Origin: an uncultured bacterium
GTDB taxonomy: Bacteria; Muiribacteriota; Ozemobacteria; Ozemobacterales; Ozemobacteraceae
NCBI GenBank assembly: GCA_937949615.1
Contig: CALEDQ010000031.1
Coordinates: 1-64,000 of the forward strand
Direction: 5' to 3'
DNA length: 64,000 nt
Part shown: in pieces, positions 42,063 to 50,969 of the stretch
How positions within the stretch are numbered: position 1 is the stretch's first letter
Layout of the letters: each line of letters begins with the position of its first letter
The notes under the pieces: generated by a model
What the model was told of the DNA's origin: nothing
Database searches by the model: none
The model's input: the letters and a program-made list of their open reading frames with translations, nothing else
Program-made: the position numbers and the translations under genes

Positions 42063-42665
42063 ATGAAAAGAGTCCCTGTTGATCAGCTCCTGAAAGACAA
42101 GCAGCTGTGGAACGAATTCTCTGTTTCGCTGCAGAACGGTGCCGTTGCTGTCATTCCGACTGACACGCTGTATGGTTTTGCGGTTGCCGCCGACTGCGAA
42201 AAAGCGGTGGCGCGTGTTTACGAGATAAAGAACCGCAGCAGCAGAAAACCTCTTATTCTTTTCGTCGACCGCCTCGAAGAGCTCGCAAACCTCGGTTTCG
42301 CCCTCGATGCAAAATTATCGCAGCAGTTGAAAAAATACTGGCCGGGAGCGCTGACTGCAATTCTGCCGGTTTCCGGGCATCAGCTGCTGAGCGCTTTCAA
42401 TTTCCCGACAATGGGTGTCAGAATTCCAGATCACAAAATGCTTCTTGAGATTCTTCACCGTCTGCCGGTTCGGCTTCTGACGACCAGTGCCAACCGCTCC
42501 GGCGACCCATCAGACGTTAACCCCGATGTCATTGCAGCAGAATTTGCCGGCGAAATCGACTGGCTGATCGACGGCGGCATTCTGCCGGCAGGCCTGGCGT
42601 CGACAGTTGCCGATTTTACCCAGTCTCCCCCGGTAATTCTGCGTCAGGGTAAAATCAAGCTTTAA
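42063..42665 (+). CDS. tsaC: Threonylcarbamoyl-AMP synthase (TsaC/Sua5/YrdC)
   Basis: 200 residues. VIPTDTLYGFAVAAD, KNRSSRKPLILFV, KYWPGALTAILP, MGVRIPDH and LTTSANRSGDPS follow the YrdC consensus. Makes threonylcarbamoyl-adenylate for the tRNA t6A37 modification. Short TsaC form, lacking the Sua5 C-terminal domain. prfA-prmC-tsaC order is widespread. Confidence 0.95.
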   Translation: MKRVPVDQLLKDKQLWNEFSVSLQNGAVAVIPTDTLYGFAVAADCEKAVARVYEIKNRSSRKPLILFVDRLEELANLGFALDAKLSQQLKKYWPGALTAILPVSGHQLLSAFNFPTMGVRIPDHKMLLEILHRLPVRLLTTSANRSGDPSDVNPDVIAAEFAGEIDWLIDGGILPAGLASTVADFTQSPPVILRQGKIKL

Positions 42666-42666
42666 G

Positions 42667-42695
42667 CTGCCAAATCTTTTCAGTTGTGATACAAT
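42667..42695 (+). promoter_or_regulatory. Sigma-70 promoter for the chemoreceptor gene
   Basis: CTGCCA (42667-42672), 17-bp spacer, TACAAT (42690-42695). The start would lie at about 42702, within the hairpin at 42700-42717 and 26 bp before ATG 42728. Confidence 0.5.
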
Positions 42696-42699
42696 AAGC

Positions 42700-42717
42700 C
42701 CGCCTGACCACAGGCGG
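42700..42717 (+). promoter_or_regulatory. GC-rich hairpin at the MCP transcript 5' end overlapping the ribosome site
   Basis: CCGCCTG, a 4-nt loop (ACCA), and CAGGCGG form a perfect 7-bp stem. The right arm contains the only Shine-Dalgarno-like stretch (AGGCGG) before ATG 42728, so the stem could hide the ribosome site. It has no T run, so it is unlikely to be the tsaC terminator. Confidence 0.4.
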
Positions 42718-42727
42718 TCTCTGTAAT

Positions 42728-44548
42728 ATGAATAAAGTCACCTTACAGTTTAAAATTCTCGGTCTGACGCTGGTATTGATTCTGATACCGGTTATTGCCG
42801 CCAACGTGATTTTCTCGGCCTGCAAAGGCATGTTTGCTGCCCGCAATGTCATTACCGGCACAAAAAGCGTTTCTTCGCAGTTGCAGGCTCTCGGTAACAC
42901 CCCGATACTCGAAGATGTTCAGAATATGAGTCTTGAAGAGTTTCAGGTTCAGGAAGAGGGGGGGGGAGAGGCCAGTGAAGCCTCTGAGGCCGCTCCAGCT
43001 GACAAAGCCGCTCCAGCTGACAGCGATGCCCCGCCATCCGATGCTGCCGTAGCCTCTGGCGACGAAGAAGCTGTAGTTGAAACGGTTGACGGTGAGTCAG
43101 CAGCAGGAGAAAATGACGAAAAGGTCGCCAGCGCTGCCAGTGCCGCCGGTACCGCGTCAGATACCGCTGTCGCAGCTGACGCCAGTGCTGATGCCGCTGT
43201 CGAAGAACCAGCCGAAGGCGGCGAGGCTGCAGCCCCTGCCACGCAGAAGCTTTCGATTGAAGAACTCAAGGCTGCCAAGCAGCGTCTGCTTGACGAAGCG
43301 GTCAGCAAAATCGAAATCAAGGCCCAGGAAGCGGCGATTCTCGACGAATTTGTTAATTCCCGCCTTAAAGACCTCGAAGCTCTTGACGAAGGCATAAAGA
43401 ATCTTGAGATTGCCTCGCGTATTTTCTATATGGGCACTCTGTTTTTTGTGCCGATTGTTCTGGTTTTTCTCTGGTTTTTCATGAATCAGGTTTCGATGCC
43501 GATCAAAGATGTTATCGATCGCCTGAAGAGCTTTCAGAACGAAAGTGCTGAAGGCGCTCAAAACGATATGCTCGAGTGCGCAATTCAGTTTGATACCTTT
43601 CTTTCAACTGCGCGCACCCTGCTGCAGGAATCCTACTCAATCGCCCAGGAAATCGGGCGCAAGCTCGAGCCGCTGACTGCCATGCCGGTTTTTTCCGATG
43701 AAAACGTCAAACAGTTCTTCACTGACGTTCAGGAAATTTCGCGCAGCTCGAACTATATCGCCAATACGCTCGAATCGACGACACTCCACATCCAGGAAGT
43801 CTCGGCTTCAGCGCAGACAATCGCCGATCGTTCGCACGAAGCGGCTACCGACAGCGCCGAGACTGCCGCGATTGCCGGCGAGGGTAAGAATGCGGTGAGC
43901 GAAACGATCGACACCATGGAATCGATCAAAGACGAGGTTCTCGGCCTCGAAGACGTTATCGAAAATCTGAATTCCGCCGGTAAACAGATCGGCGAAATCG
44001 TTAACACCATCACCAACATCGCCTATCAGACCAACCTGCTGGCACTGAACGCCGCAATCGAAGCGGCCCGCGCCGGTGAACACGGCCAGGGTTTCACGGT
44101 CGTTGCCGGCGAAGTGCGTAAACTGGCAGAAGAATCTGGCGAAGCTGCAGAAGACATCGGCAAGAAGATCAAAGAAATGCTGCTCAAGACCGGTAAAGCG
44201 GTCGAAACGATCAACCGTGGTGCCGCCAAGGTTATCGAGGGCGTCAACATCGCCAATGTGGCCGGTAACAATCTCGACAAGATCGTCAGCTCGGTTCTTA
44301 ACGTCAACAAGATGATTCAGGATATCAGCGCCGCTTCGACCGAGCAGTCGCAGAATATCGACTCACTGCGCGGCAGCATCGAGAGCATTTCGGGCGCCAC
44401 CAAGATCACCTCTGAAGGCACCAGAAGGGTCGCCTTTGCAGTTAACGAGCAGCTGTCACATATCAGGCAGTATATGAACGTCACCAAGGAACTTCTGACC
44501 CTCGTTCAGATGATGGGTGACATGCTCGACAAGTTCAATCTCAACTGA
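42728..44548 (+). CDS. Methyl-accepting chemotaxis protein with low-complexity periplasmic insert
   Basis: 606 residues. TM1 lies at about 8-30 and TM2 at about 230-252. The extracytoplasmic part is largely an Ala/Glu/Asp-rich low-complexity stretch (about 77-175) and a coiled coil; no Cache or 4HB ligand domain is evident. The cytoplasmic half is a standard MCP signalling helix with the hairpin tip near 424-480 (NIAYQTNLLALNAAIEAARA split in the sequence by one residue, then GFTVVAGEVRKLAEES). A 9-G run at 42958-42966 lies early in the insert. It may feed a Che or pilus-chemotaxis array; no che genes are in the window. Confidence 0.92.
   Translation: MNKVTLQFKILGLTLVLILIPVIAANVIFSACKGMFAARNVITGTKSVSSQLQALGNTPILEDVQNMSLEEFQVQEEGGGEASEASEAAPADKAAPADSDAPPSDAAVASGDEEAVVETVDGESAAGENDEKVASAASAAGTASDTAVAADASADAAVEEPAEGGEAAAPATQKLSIEELKAAKQRLLDEAVSKIEIKAQEAAILDEFVNSRLKDLEALDEGIKNLEIASRIFYMGTLFFVPIVLVFLWFFMNQVSMPIKDVIDRLKSFQNESAEGAQNDMLECAIQFDTFLSTARTLLQESYSIAQEIGRKLEPLTAMPVFSDENVKQFFTDVQEISRSSNYIANTLESTTLHIQEVSASAQTIADRSHEAATDSAETAAIAGEGKNAVSETIDTMESIKDEVLGLEDVIENLNSAGKQIGEIVNTITNIAYQTNLLALNAAIEAARAGEHGQGFTVVAGEVRKLAEESGEAAEDIGKKIKEMLLKTGKAVETINRGAAKVIEGVNIANVAGNNLDKIVSSVLNVNKMIQDISAASTEQSQNIDSLRGSIESISGATKITSEGTRRVAFAVNEQLSHIRQYMNVTKELLTLVQMMGDMLDKFNLN
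42958..42966 (+). repeat. 9-G homopolymer tract inside the MCP coding sequence
   Basis: Nine consecutive G encode part of EEGGGE near residues 77-82. A one-base slip would shift the frame before TM2 and the signalling domain, switching the receptor off. It is the longest G run noticed in the window. Confidence 0.6.
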
Positions 44549-44569
44549 TTTCTTCCCGCCACAGTTTTT

Positions 44570-44588
44570 CTTCAGCAGTTTGCTGAAG
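44570..44588. repeat. Perfect 8-bp hairpin between MCP and rlmN
   Basis: CTTCAGCA, GTT loop, TGCTGAAG. It lies 22 bp after the MCP stop and 32 bp before the rlmN start. No T tract follows it on the plus strand, so termination is doubtful; it may be an mRNA processing or stability element. Confidence 0.4.
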
Positions 44589-44619
44589 GCTGCCGATGTA
44601 TTGTCAGAAGGGGAAGAAA

Positions 44620-45660
44620 ATGACAGCAAAATCTTTGTTCTCAGTTGGCTTCGGCGAATTTCAGAAGACTCTTGCCGACCTCGGAATGCCCGCTTTCAGG
44701 GCTAAACAGGTGCAGGAATGGATTTTCCGCAAATTCGTCTTTTCGTTCGATGAAATGACCAATCTGTCGCTGGCAGATCGCGAAAAGCTCAAAGCCGCTT
44801 TTCCGAAAATTCTGCCGCCGGTCGAGAAATATCTGCAGGACCGCGATGGCACCAGTAAAGTGGTGGTTAAGCTCGGCGATGACGAACTGGTCGAGGCCGT
44901 AGCAATACCCGATGAAGATGCGCTGACTTTCTGTCTCTCAACTCAGGTTGGCTGCCCGGTTGGCTGTGTTTTCTGCCGCACCGGCGAGATGGGCTTCAAA
45001 CGCAATCTTTCTTCTGATGAGATTATGCTGCAGGTGATGCTGCTGGTTAAAAGAACCGGCAAAAAACCGACCAATATCGTATTTATGGGAATGGGCGAGC
45101 CGTTCTTCAATCGCAAAGCCCTGTATGAAGCGATCGACATGCTCACTGACCCGCAGGGGCTGGGCCTGGCAACCCGCCGTATCACCATTTCCACTTCCGG
45201 CGTGATCGAAGGGATTGTTGAACTGATAAGCCGTCCTGGAGAAGTTAATCTGGCTGTATCGCTGCATGTGGCTGATAATGCCACCCGCAATACTCTGGTG
45301 CCGATCAATAAAAAATTTCCTCTCGAAAAGCTGAAGGAAGCTATCAGTTCATACTGCACTCACACCAGCAGACGCGTCACTCTCGAAGTGGTTCTGCTGA
45401 AGAGTGTTAACGATCAACTTCAGGATGCGATGAATCTTGTCAGCTTCTGTGAAGGGCTGCTGGTTCACGTTAATATCGTGCGTTTCAACCATTTTCCGGG
45501 TTCGAATTATGAACCTTCGCCAGAAAAAGACGAAAAAGAATTTCGCAAAATTCTCAAAAAAGCAGGTATTGCTGTAACCGTAAGAAAATCGCGGGGACAG
45601 GAAATTCTGGCCGCCTGTGGCCAGCTTGCAGGAAAAAGTGATGACCAGGAAAAAAAGTGA
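44620..45660 (+). CDS. rlmN: Dual-specificity 23S rRNA/tRNA adenine-C2 methyltransferase RlmN
   Basis: 346 residues from ATG 44620, preceded by AAGGGGAAG. The radical SAM cysteines are in GCPVGCVFCRTG (CxxxCxxC), and the protein has the VFMGMGEPFFN and STSGVIEGI stretches and a C-terminal catalytic cysteine in LAACGQLAG. Methylates A2503 of 23S rRNA and A37 of some tRNAs. It overlaps the PASTA gene by 20 nt. It opens a block that mirrors the Firmicutes rlmN-prpC-prkC-rsgA-rpe order. Confidence 0.95.
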   Translation: MTAKSLFSVGFGEFQKTLADLGMPAFRAKQVQEWIFRKFVFSFDEMTNLSLADREKLKAAFPKILPPVEKYLQDRDGTSKVVVKLGDDELVEAVAIPDEDALTFCLSTQVGCPVGCVFCRTGEMGFKRNLSSDEIMLQVMLLVKRTGKKPTNIVFMGMGEPFFNRKALYEAIDMLTDPQGLGLATRRITISTSGVIEGIVELISRPGEVNLAVSLHVADNATRNTLVPINKKFPLEKLKEAISSYCTHTSRRVTLEVVLLKSVNDQLQDAMNLVSFCEGLLVHVNIVRFNHFPGSNYEPSPEKDEKEFRKILKKAGIAVTVRKSRGQEILAACGQLAGKSDDQEKK

Positions 45661-46849
45661 TTCTTGTCTGTCGATTCTCATCAAAATGTCGATTCTGATG
45701 TCGATTTTGCTCGCCGTGCTGATTGGTGGCGTTTACTTCGCCTACAACAAGCTAAACGAGTTCTTCAATCGCGGCGGAACGGTAATTGTGCCTGACTTTC
45801 GCGGCAAACACATTGTCGAAGTCATGAAAAGCAAGCCGACCGGGCTCGAAGTTGTCAGACGTGACGAAAAGTTTGATGACCGGCATGCCAAGGATCATGT
45901 AATTGCTCAGTTTCCGGAGCCCGGAACGGTAGTCAAACCCGGCAAGCAGGTTCTGCTGTCGATTTCTCTCGGTCTGCAGAAGGTCAGTGTTCCTGAACTG
46001 GCTGGCAGCAGTCAGCGTGAAGTCGACGTGGCTCTCATGAATTCACAGCTTTCGGCCGGTGATCGCGCTTATATCTACTCTGACAAAATTGCTCCTGACC
46101 GAATTGTCGGGCAGTCACCCCTGCCATCTGAAGAATATGGCGTCAACAAAGAAGTCGACCTGCTGATCAGCCTTGGGCGCAAGCCGGAAATTCTGGTTCT
46201 GCCCAATCTGGTCGGTGTTTCGATGGATGAGGCAAAGAACCGCCTCAAAGCCTGGGGTCTTAATTTTGGTCGCATTTTTTCACGGCCCGATGCGAACCGT
46301 GAGAAATTCCAGATAATTTCAACCAGCCCGGCTCCATACTCGCAGCTGAGACGTGGTGAAGTGGTCAGCCTGCTGGTGTCATCAGGGAGCGACGAAGGCA
46401 CTGCGACCCCGGCCGATCTGAAAAAATTCGAAGTTTTTTCCGTGCTCGATATGCCGAAACCTGTTGCAGCCAAGCCCGCATTGCCCGCAACACCCGGCGT
46501 AACCTCGGCTGTCACAGCTCAACCTGCGGCAACCCCGGCTCCGCCAAAAGTCATTGTTGCAGATGACGAGCCTGAAAGCGTAGAAAGCCCGGTTATCACA
46601 GCAGTCCAGGCTCCGCCTAAGATTGTGGCACCGGTGGTCGACCGTGAGATGAGTTTTGTCATGCCCGACGGTTTCATGCCCAAGGAAGTCAAGTTCATTC
46701 ACATTACCGCCGACGGCCGGCAGCAGGTTTATGCCGGTGCTCACAAACCTCTCGAACTTGTTAAGGTCAAGGTACCTGTTGTGCCGAATAGTAAAGTACA
46801 GATTTATATCAATGACGTTCCCGTAGAAGAACGCAGAGTCGAGCCATAA
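45641..46849 (+). CDS. Membrane-anchored protein with three PASTA domains
   Basis: 402 residues from ATG 45641 (ribosome site AGGA inside rlmN). One TM helix near 14-34. Three PASTA domains follow (about 44-110, 111-177, 178-248): VPDFRGKHIVEVM, VPELAGSSQREVD and LPNLVGVSMDEAKNRL mark their starts. A Pro/Ala-rich linker (about 270-325) leads to a ~70-residue beta-rich tail. PASTA domains bind peptidoglycan fragments and are normally part of PknB/PrkC kinases; here the sensor is a separate polypeptide beside a pseudokinase. Confidence 0.88.
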   Translation: MTRKKSDSCLSILIKMSILMSILLAVLIGGVYFAYNKLNEFFNRGGTVIVPDFRGKHIVEVMKSKPTGLEVVRRDEKFDDRHAKDHVIAQFPEPGTVVKPGKQVLLSISLGLQKVSVPELAGSSQREVDVALMNSQLSAGDRAYIYSDKIAPDRIVGQSPLPSEEYGVNKEVDLLISLGRKPEILVLPNLVGVSMDEAKNRLKAWGLNFGRIFSRPDANREKFQIISTSPAPYSQLRRGEVVSLLVSSGSDEGTATPADLKKFEVFSVLDMPKPVAAKPALPATPGVTSAVTAQPAATPAPPKVIVADDEPESVESPVITAVQAPPKIVAPVVDREMSFVMPDGFMPKEVKFIHITADGRQQVYAGAHKPLELVKVKVPVVPNSKVQIYINDVPVEERRVEP

Positions 46850-46874
46850 CTGGCATGTCAGTCTGGAGGCAGAA

Positions 46875-48143
46875 ATGATCGGTGAATTGATTAATGAAAA
46901 GTATAAAATTGAAGCTGCTTTCTCTGAGAGCCACATGTATGAAATTTTTTCGGCCCTCGAAGTAGCCACAGGCACTCAGGTAGTCGTTAAGATTCTCAGA
47001 GAGTCGATGGCGGCGAACGCCGAAAGGGTTCGCGGCTTCAGTGATGAAATCAAGTCTTTCGCCAGCCTTTCGCACCCGCTGATAGCTGAAGTGCTCGATG
47101 TCGACATGTATGACGACCGCCCCTACGTGGTTTCGCCGGTGATCAGGGGCAAGGACCTGCCCGCGCTGATCAAGGGCGAAGTTCTGCCGATGCAGGAATG
47201 CGTTAAAATCATTCAGGAACTGGCTACGGTTCTGCAGTATGCCGCCGATCAGAAGGTCGAACACCGCACCATCAAGCTGTCAAACGTGATACGCCGCGAT
47301 GATGGCCGCATCTGTGTTCTTTCTTTCACACATCCACGCCTGAAACTTGCCTCAAAGAGCACCCGCAGTGAGGGAACCGGCGTTCATTCAGATCTGTATT
47401 TTCTTGGAACTGCCTTTTTTGAGCTGCTCGCCGGCGAATCACCGATCAGAAAGAACGGTGGCATCAACGAGCTGTGGGATATGAAACTCGAAAAACTTCT
47501 GCGCATCAGACATCCGGATATGCCGCCGGAACAGGTGACGAGAATTGTCGATTTCGTCAGGGCCACTCTGACCCGCGAGCTTGGGCGGCGCTGCAATTCG
47601 CACGAAGAATTTCTCAAGTCGCTGGCTGATCTTTCCGGCAAAATCCGTGAGACCAGCATTCGCAGCAAAGCTGCCCGTCAGCTTTCGATGGCCTCACAGG
47701 TGGTCGACGCTCTCAATGGCAGAATGTCGAATGTAAATACTTCAATGCCGCCGGTCGTCAATATGCCGCCGGCCCAGATGTCTGCTCCGGCCATGGCCGC
47801 ATCAGCACCGGTAAGCATTCTCAAGTCAGACCGCAGCGGTAAAGATGGCAGTGACGACAATGGCTTTGCGCAGGCTGCGGTTGAAGGCAATCTGGCTCTG
47901 GTTGTCGATAACACCGGAAAAGAAGGTTTCAGCGGCAATTCTGACAACGCCGGCGAAGCTGTTTCTGAGAGCAAAACTGCCGGTCGCCGCCATCTCAGGC
48001 TGATAAAACCCCAGCCGGCCGCGGCTGAAAAATCTGAAGCCGGGAACTGGAAGCTGCATGAAGAAAAGCACTGGCTGAGAAATCCGGTGATTTTCATGGG
48101 TCTGTGCCTGGTGGTCATGGTATTTCTGATTCTTTTCTGGTAA
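46875..48143 (+). CDS. Ser/Thr pseudokinase with C-terminal tail anchor
   Basis: 422 residues. The N-terminal ~265 residues have the protein-kinase fold: the ATP-site lysine is retained in VVVKILRE, SHPLIAEVLDV and LPALIKGEVLP follow, and subdomain IX is recognisable in SDLYFLGTAFFELLAGESP. The catalytic loop reads HRTIKLSN where HRDxKxxN is required, so the catalytic Asp is Thr, and DFG is replaced by SFT. It should be catalytically dead. A low-complexity linker (about 275-400) ends in a single TM helix at the extreme C-terminus. Adjacent to the PASTA protein (25 bp), it probably works with it in the membrane as a signalling or scaffolding unit. Confidence 0.85.
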   Translation: MIGELINEKYKIEAAFSESHMYEIFSALEVATGTQVVVKILRESMAANAERVRGFSDEIKSFASLSHPLIAEVLDVDMYDDRPYVVSPVIRGKDLPALIKGEVLPMQECVKIIQELATVLQYAADQKVEHRTIKLSNVIRRDDGRICVLSFTHPRLKLASKSTRSEGTGVHSDLYFLGTAFFELLAGESPIRKNGGINELWDMKLEKLLRIRHPDMPPEQVTRIVDFVRATLTRELGRRCNSHEEFLKSLADLSGKIRETSIRSKAARQLSMASQVVDALNGRMSNVNTSMPPVVNMPPAQMSAPAMAASAPVSILKSDRSGKDGSDDNGFAQAAVEGNLALVVDNTGKEGFSGNSDNAGEAVSESKTAGRRHLRLIKPQPAAAEKSEAGNWKLHEEKHWLRNPVIFMGLCLVVMVFLILFW

Positions 48144-48153
48144 GCTTGCGGGC

Positions 48154-48819
48154 ATGAAAAACCAGCATACTCTCGTTGCTCCTTCAATTCTTTCAGCCGA
48201 TTTCGCCAATATGGCCGCCGAGCTGCAGGCCATTGAGGCTTCCGGCGCCGACTGGATTCACGTCGATGTCATGGATGGCCATTTTGTGCCGAACCTGACT
48301 TTTGGCCCGCCGATCATCAAGGCTTTCAGGGCGCACAGCCGCCTGCCTTTTGACGTGCATCTGATGATTGAACAGCCGGAACGCTGGCTTGAGGCCTGGA
48401 AAGATGCCGGCGCCGACCGCATTACCTTTCATATCGAAGCCTGCCGGCACGCGCATCGCTATCTGGCTGCGGTTCGTGAGATGGGTCTCGCATCAGGCAT
48501 AACCCTCAATCCGCAGACGCCTCTGTGTGAGATCGAATATGTTCTCGAAGAATGTGATCAGGTTCTGATCATGACCGTTAACCCGGGGTTCGGGGGGCAG
48601 AAGCTTATCGAGCCGGTGATTGAAAAAATCAGGCAGTTACGAAAAATGATCGATGACAAGGGCCTGAATACGCTGATTCAGGTCGATGGCGGAATTTCTC
48701 TGAAGAATGCACAAAAGATTTGCGCCGCAGGTGCCGATGTATTAGTAATGGGATCTGCATTTTTCAGTGCCGCCGACCGTAAATCGCTGGTGAGGGAAGT
48801 GCAGAGCCTCAAAAAATAA
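48154..48819 (+). CDS. rpe: Ribulose-phosphate 3-epimerase
   Basis: 221 residues, TIM barrel. APSILSADFANM, HVDVMDGHFVPNLTFGPP, MTVNPGFGGQ and QVDGGISLKNA are all signature motifs; metal ligands His and Asp are intact. Interconverts ribulose 5-P and xylulose 5-P in the pentose phosphate pathway. Starts 10 bp after the pseudokinase, as rpe follows prkC-rsgA in Firmicutes. Confidence 0.96.
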   Translation: MKNQHTLVAPSILSADFANMAAELQAIEASGADWIHVDVMDGHFVPNLTFGPPIIKAFRAHSRLPFDVHLMIEQPERWLEAWKDAGADRITFHIEACRHAHRYLAAVREMGLASGITLNPQTPLCEIEYVLEECDQVLIMTVNPGFGGQKLIEPVIEKIRQLRKMIDDKGLNTLIQVDGGISLKNAQKICAAGADVLVMGSAFFSAADRKSLVREVQSLKK

Positions 48820-48839
48820 AGAACAATGAGGCAGATAAA

Positions 48840-50183
48840 ATGCTTGAAAGCCCGAAGGAACTGACTGGGCTGCTCGTTCAGCTTGAGGAACAGAGCAGAC
48901 AGAATCCCGAAGATGCCGAGCTGATGCTGCGTCTTGCCCGTCTTTATGTGCGCAATGGCGACAATCAGCAGGCTGTAAATGTTTTTTCCAAGGCTCTTAA
49001 AGCCAGTCCCGATAATGTCGCCATTATGGTCGAGCTTGCCGCCTGCCATATCAGAATCGAGTCATATCTCGACGCACAGTTTTACCTTGACCGTGCCCTC
49101 GAACTCAAACCTGGCTTTGCGCCAGCTTTTGTCACCTATGCCAGAATGTATGAGTGCATGGGTGACCTTCATAAACAGATTTCATTCATGATGATGGCGG
49201 CCAATGCGCTGCCCGAAAAAACCGAGATTCGCCTCACACTGGCAGAACAGCTTAAACGCTATGGCGACCTGAATGGCGCAGTTACCCAGTACCGCCAGGT
49301 TCTCGAAATTCAGCCCGGTCTCGAAATTGCCAATTTTTCTCTCGGGACCATGCTGATGAAGCAGAACGATCTGAACGGGGCCATGCAGTGCTTCAGACGT
49401 ATCATCAGCACCAACCCCGGCGCTTTCGATGCGCATTTCAATCTTGCCGGCTGCCTGTTCAGACAGCGCAAATACAGCATGGCGATCACGCATTTTCGCA
49501 TGGCCTGCCGAAAAAATGATCTGCAGGCTCGGTCAATGTACCTGATGGCACAGTGTTATTATAAAATGGCCGACTTCGATCAGGCGATCGTGGCCATGGA
49601 AAAGCTGGTTGAGAGCGACGAAAGAAATGTTTCCTACTGGAAATGCCTCGCCGAAATTTATGAAGCGGCTGAAGAATTTGATCTTGCCGTCGATGTCTAT
49701 CGCAAACTGACGATTCTGGCCGAAGAGCGTGCAGAATTCGCCGTCAAGCTTGCCGAAAACCAGATCAGAGCTGGCGATCAGGCCCGCGCCGAAAAAACTC
49801 TCGATGCCTTGTTCAGAAGGTTTCCGGGGCATATTGAAGGGCACCGTATTCTCGGTGATCTGTATGCCGCTCGCGGTCAGTTCAAATCGGCGCTTGAAGA
49901 GTATCAGAGAACCCTGATGCTGAACGAGAATCTGCCTGAGGTTTTTGTCAGCATGGCAACTGTTTATCGCAGTCTCAATGAGCCAGCCGAAGAACAGAAG
50001 GCATTGCAGCGGGCCATCGAACTTGGCAGAGAAACTCCGGCAATTTTGCTGCGACTGGGTGAACTGGAACGCAAACTCAAGTTGCCGGCCAGTCTCGACC
50101 GTTTCAGACGTATCACCGAACTGGTTCCAGACTCAAATTTTGCCAGAGAAGCCGAATACTACCTGCGCCACAAAGCCGCCTGA
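48840..50183 (+). CDS. TPR-repeat protein
   Basis: 447 residues, about eleven consecutive TPR units from residue ~20 to 430 (examples: AELMLRLARLYVRNGDNQQAV, with the usual G/Y/A pattern broken up, and AHFNLAGCLFRQRKYSMAI). No signal peptide or TM segment, so probably a cytoplasmic assembly scaffold. Convergent with the prepilin-peptidase-like gene, whose end is only 4 bp away. Given the adjoining pilus genes, a role in pilus assembly is possible but unproven. Confidence 0.85.
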   Translation: MLESPKELTGLLVQLEEQSRQNPEDAELMLRLARLYVRNGDNQQAVNVFSKALKASPDNVAIMVELAACHIRIESYLDAQFYLDRALELKPGFAPAFVTYARMYECMGDLHKQISFMMMAANALPEKTEIRLTLAEQLKRYGDLNGAVTQYRQVLEIQPGLEIANFSLGTMLMKQNDLNGAMQCFRRIISTNPGAFDAHFNLAGCLFRQRKYSMAITHFRMACRKNDLQARSMYLMAQCYYKMADFDQAIVAMEKLVESDERNVSYWKCLAEIYEAAEEFDLAVDVYRKLTILAEERAEFAVKLAENQIRAGDQARAEKTLDALFRRFPGHIEGHRILGDLYAARGQFKSALEEYQRTLMLNENLPEVFVSMATVYRSLNEPAEEQKALQRAIELGRETPAILLRLGELERKLKLPASLDRFRRITELVPDSNFAREAEYYLRHKAA

Positions 50184-50187
50184 TCGA

Positions 50188-50916
50188 TCAGAGAAGAAGG
50201 GTGCAGGCGATCGAGATGAGCTGGGTGGCGAAAAAGGCGATGCGCGCCGGTCGGCGGAATTTCCCGCTGATGTGCATGATTGCCAGAAGCGCGGGCAGAA
50301 TAGCCGGGTAAAGCCCAAAAAAGCTTTTCAGGCTGAACAACATTAAAAAGCTCAAGCCGCCCCATTTGAAGATTTCGGTTGCCTGATTTTTCAGGCTGGC
50401 GACCAACCCGATTATCACAGCCGCCAATGGCACAAGCAATACCGAGCGGTCGATGAACGGGCAGCCGCCAATCGGAAAATTCAGCAGAATAAAAAACATG
50501 ATGGCCCAGAGAAAAGGCTCGGGGCGTTGAACCTCATTGCGCAGAAAAATGACGCTGGCGATGAACCAGATGACCATGCGGGTCGCCAGCACGACGAAAG
50601 CAAGGGCATGTCCTCCGGTTTTGTAAAAGCTCAGACCGACTATGGCCGCAATAAAGGCCTCAACCAGTGGATACTGGCATGAAATCGGTGCCTGGCAGTA
50701 ACGACAGCGGCCGCGCAGAAACAGCCAGCTGAAAACCGGCAGAAGATCGCTGGCAAATAGGCGGTGATTGCAGGCCGGGCAGGCAGAGGGCGGAAAAATC
50801 ACCGATTTGCCGGTTGCCATGCGGAGAATGACGACATTGCTGAAGCTGCCCAGCAGACTGCCAAAAAGGGTGAAAAAAAGCGTGTACAGCAGGTGCAGTG
50901 TTTCGTCGTATGGCAT
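50188..50916 (-). CDS. Prepilin-peptidase (A24) homologue lacking both catalytic aspartates
   Basis: 242 residues, about seven TM helices. The N-terminal block is fully PilD-like: GSLLGSFSNVVILRM, two zinc CxxC pairs (CPAC, CRYC), SDLLPVFSWLFLRGRC and YPLVEAF. In PilD the aspartates lie in a IDxRxxxLPD segment and in GxGDxK. Here the matching stretches read FLRNEVQRPEPF and KWGGLSFLM, with no Asp at either place. It may retain N-methylation or another role, or be a decaying copy. A true PilD would be needed elsewhere to mature PilA. Confidence 0.8.
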   Translation of the reverse strand: MPYDETLHLLYTLFFTLFGSLLGSFSNVVILRMATGKSVIFPPSACPACNHRLFASDLLPVFSWLFLRGRCRYCQAPISCQYPLVEAFIAAIVGLSFYKTGGHALAFVVLATRMVIWFIASVIFLRNEVQRPEPFLWAIMFFILLNFPIGGCPFIDRSVLLVPLAAVIIGLVASLKNQATEIFKWGGLSFLMLFSLKSFFGLYPAILPALLAIMHISGKFRRPARIAFFATQLISIACTLLL

Positions 50917-50969
50917 CGGTGTTCCTTTGAATTGTTCTCAGATAGTGCAAGTCTATAATATTCGCAGAC

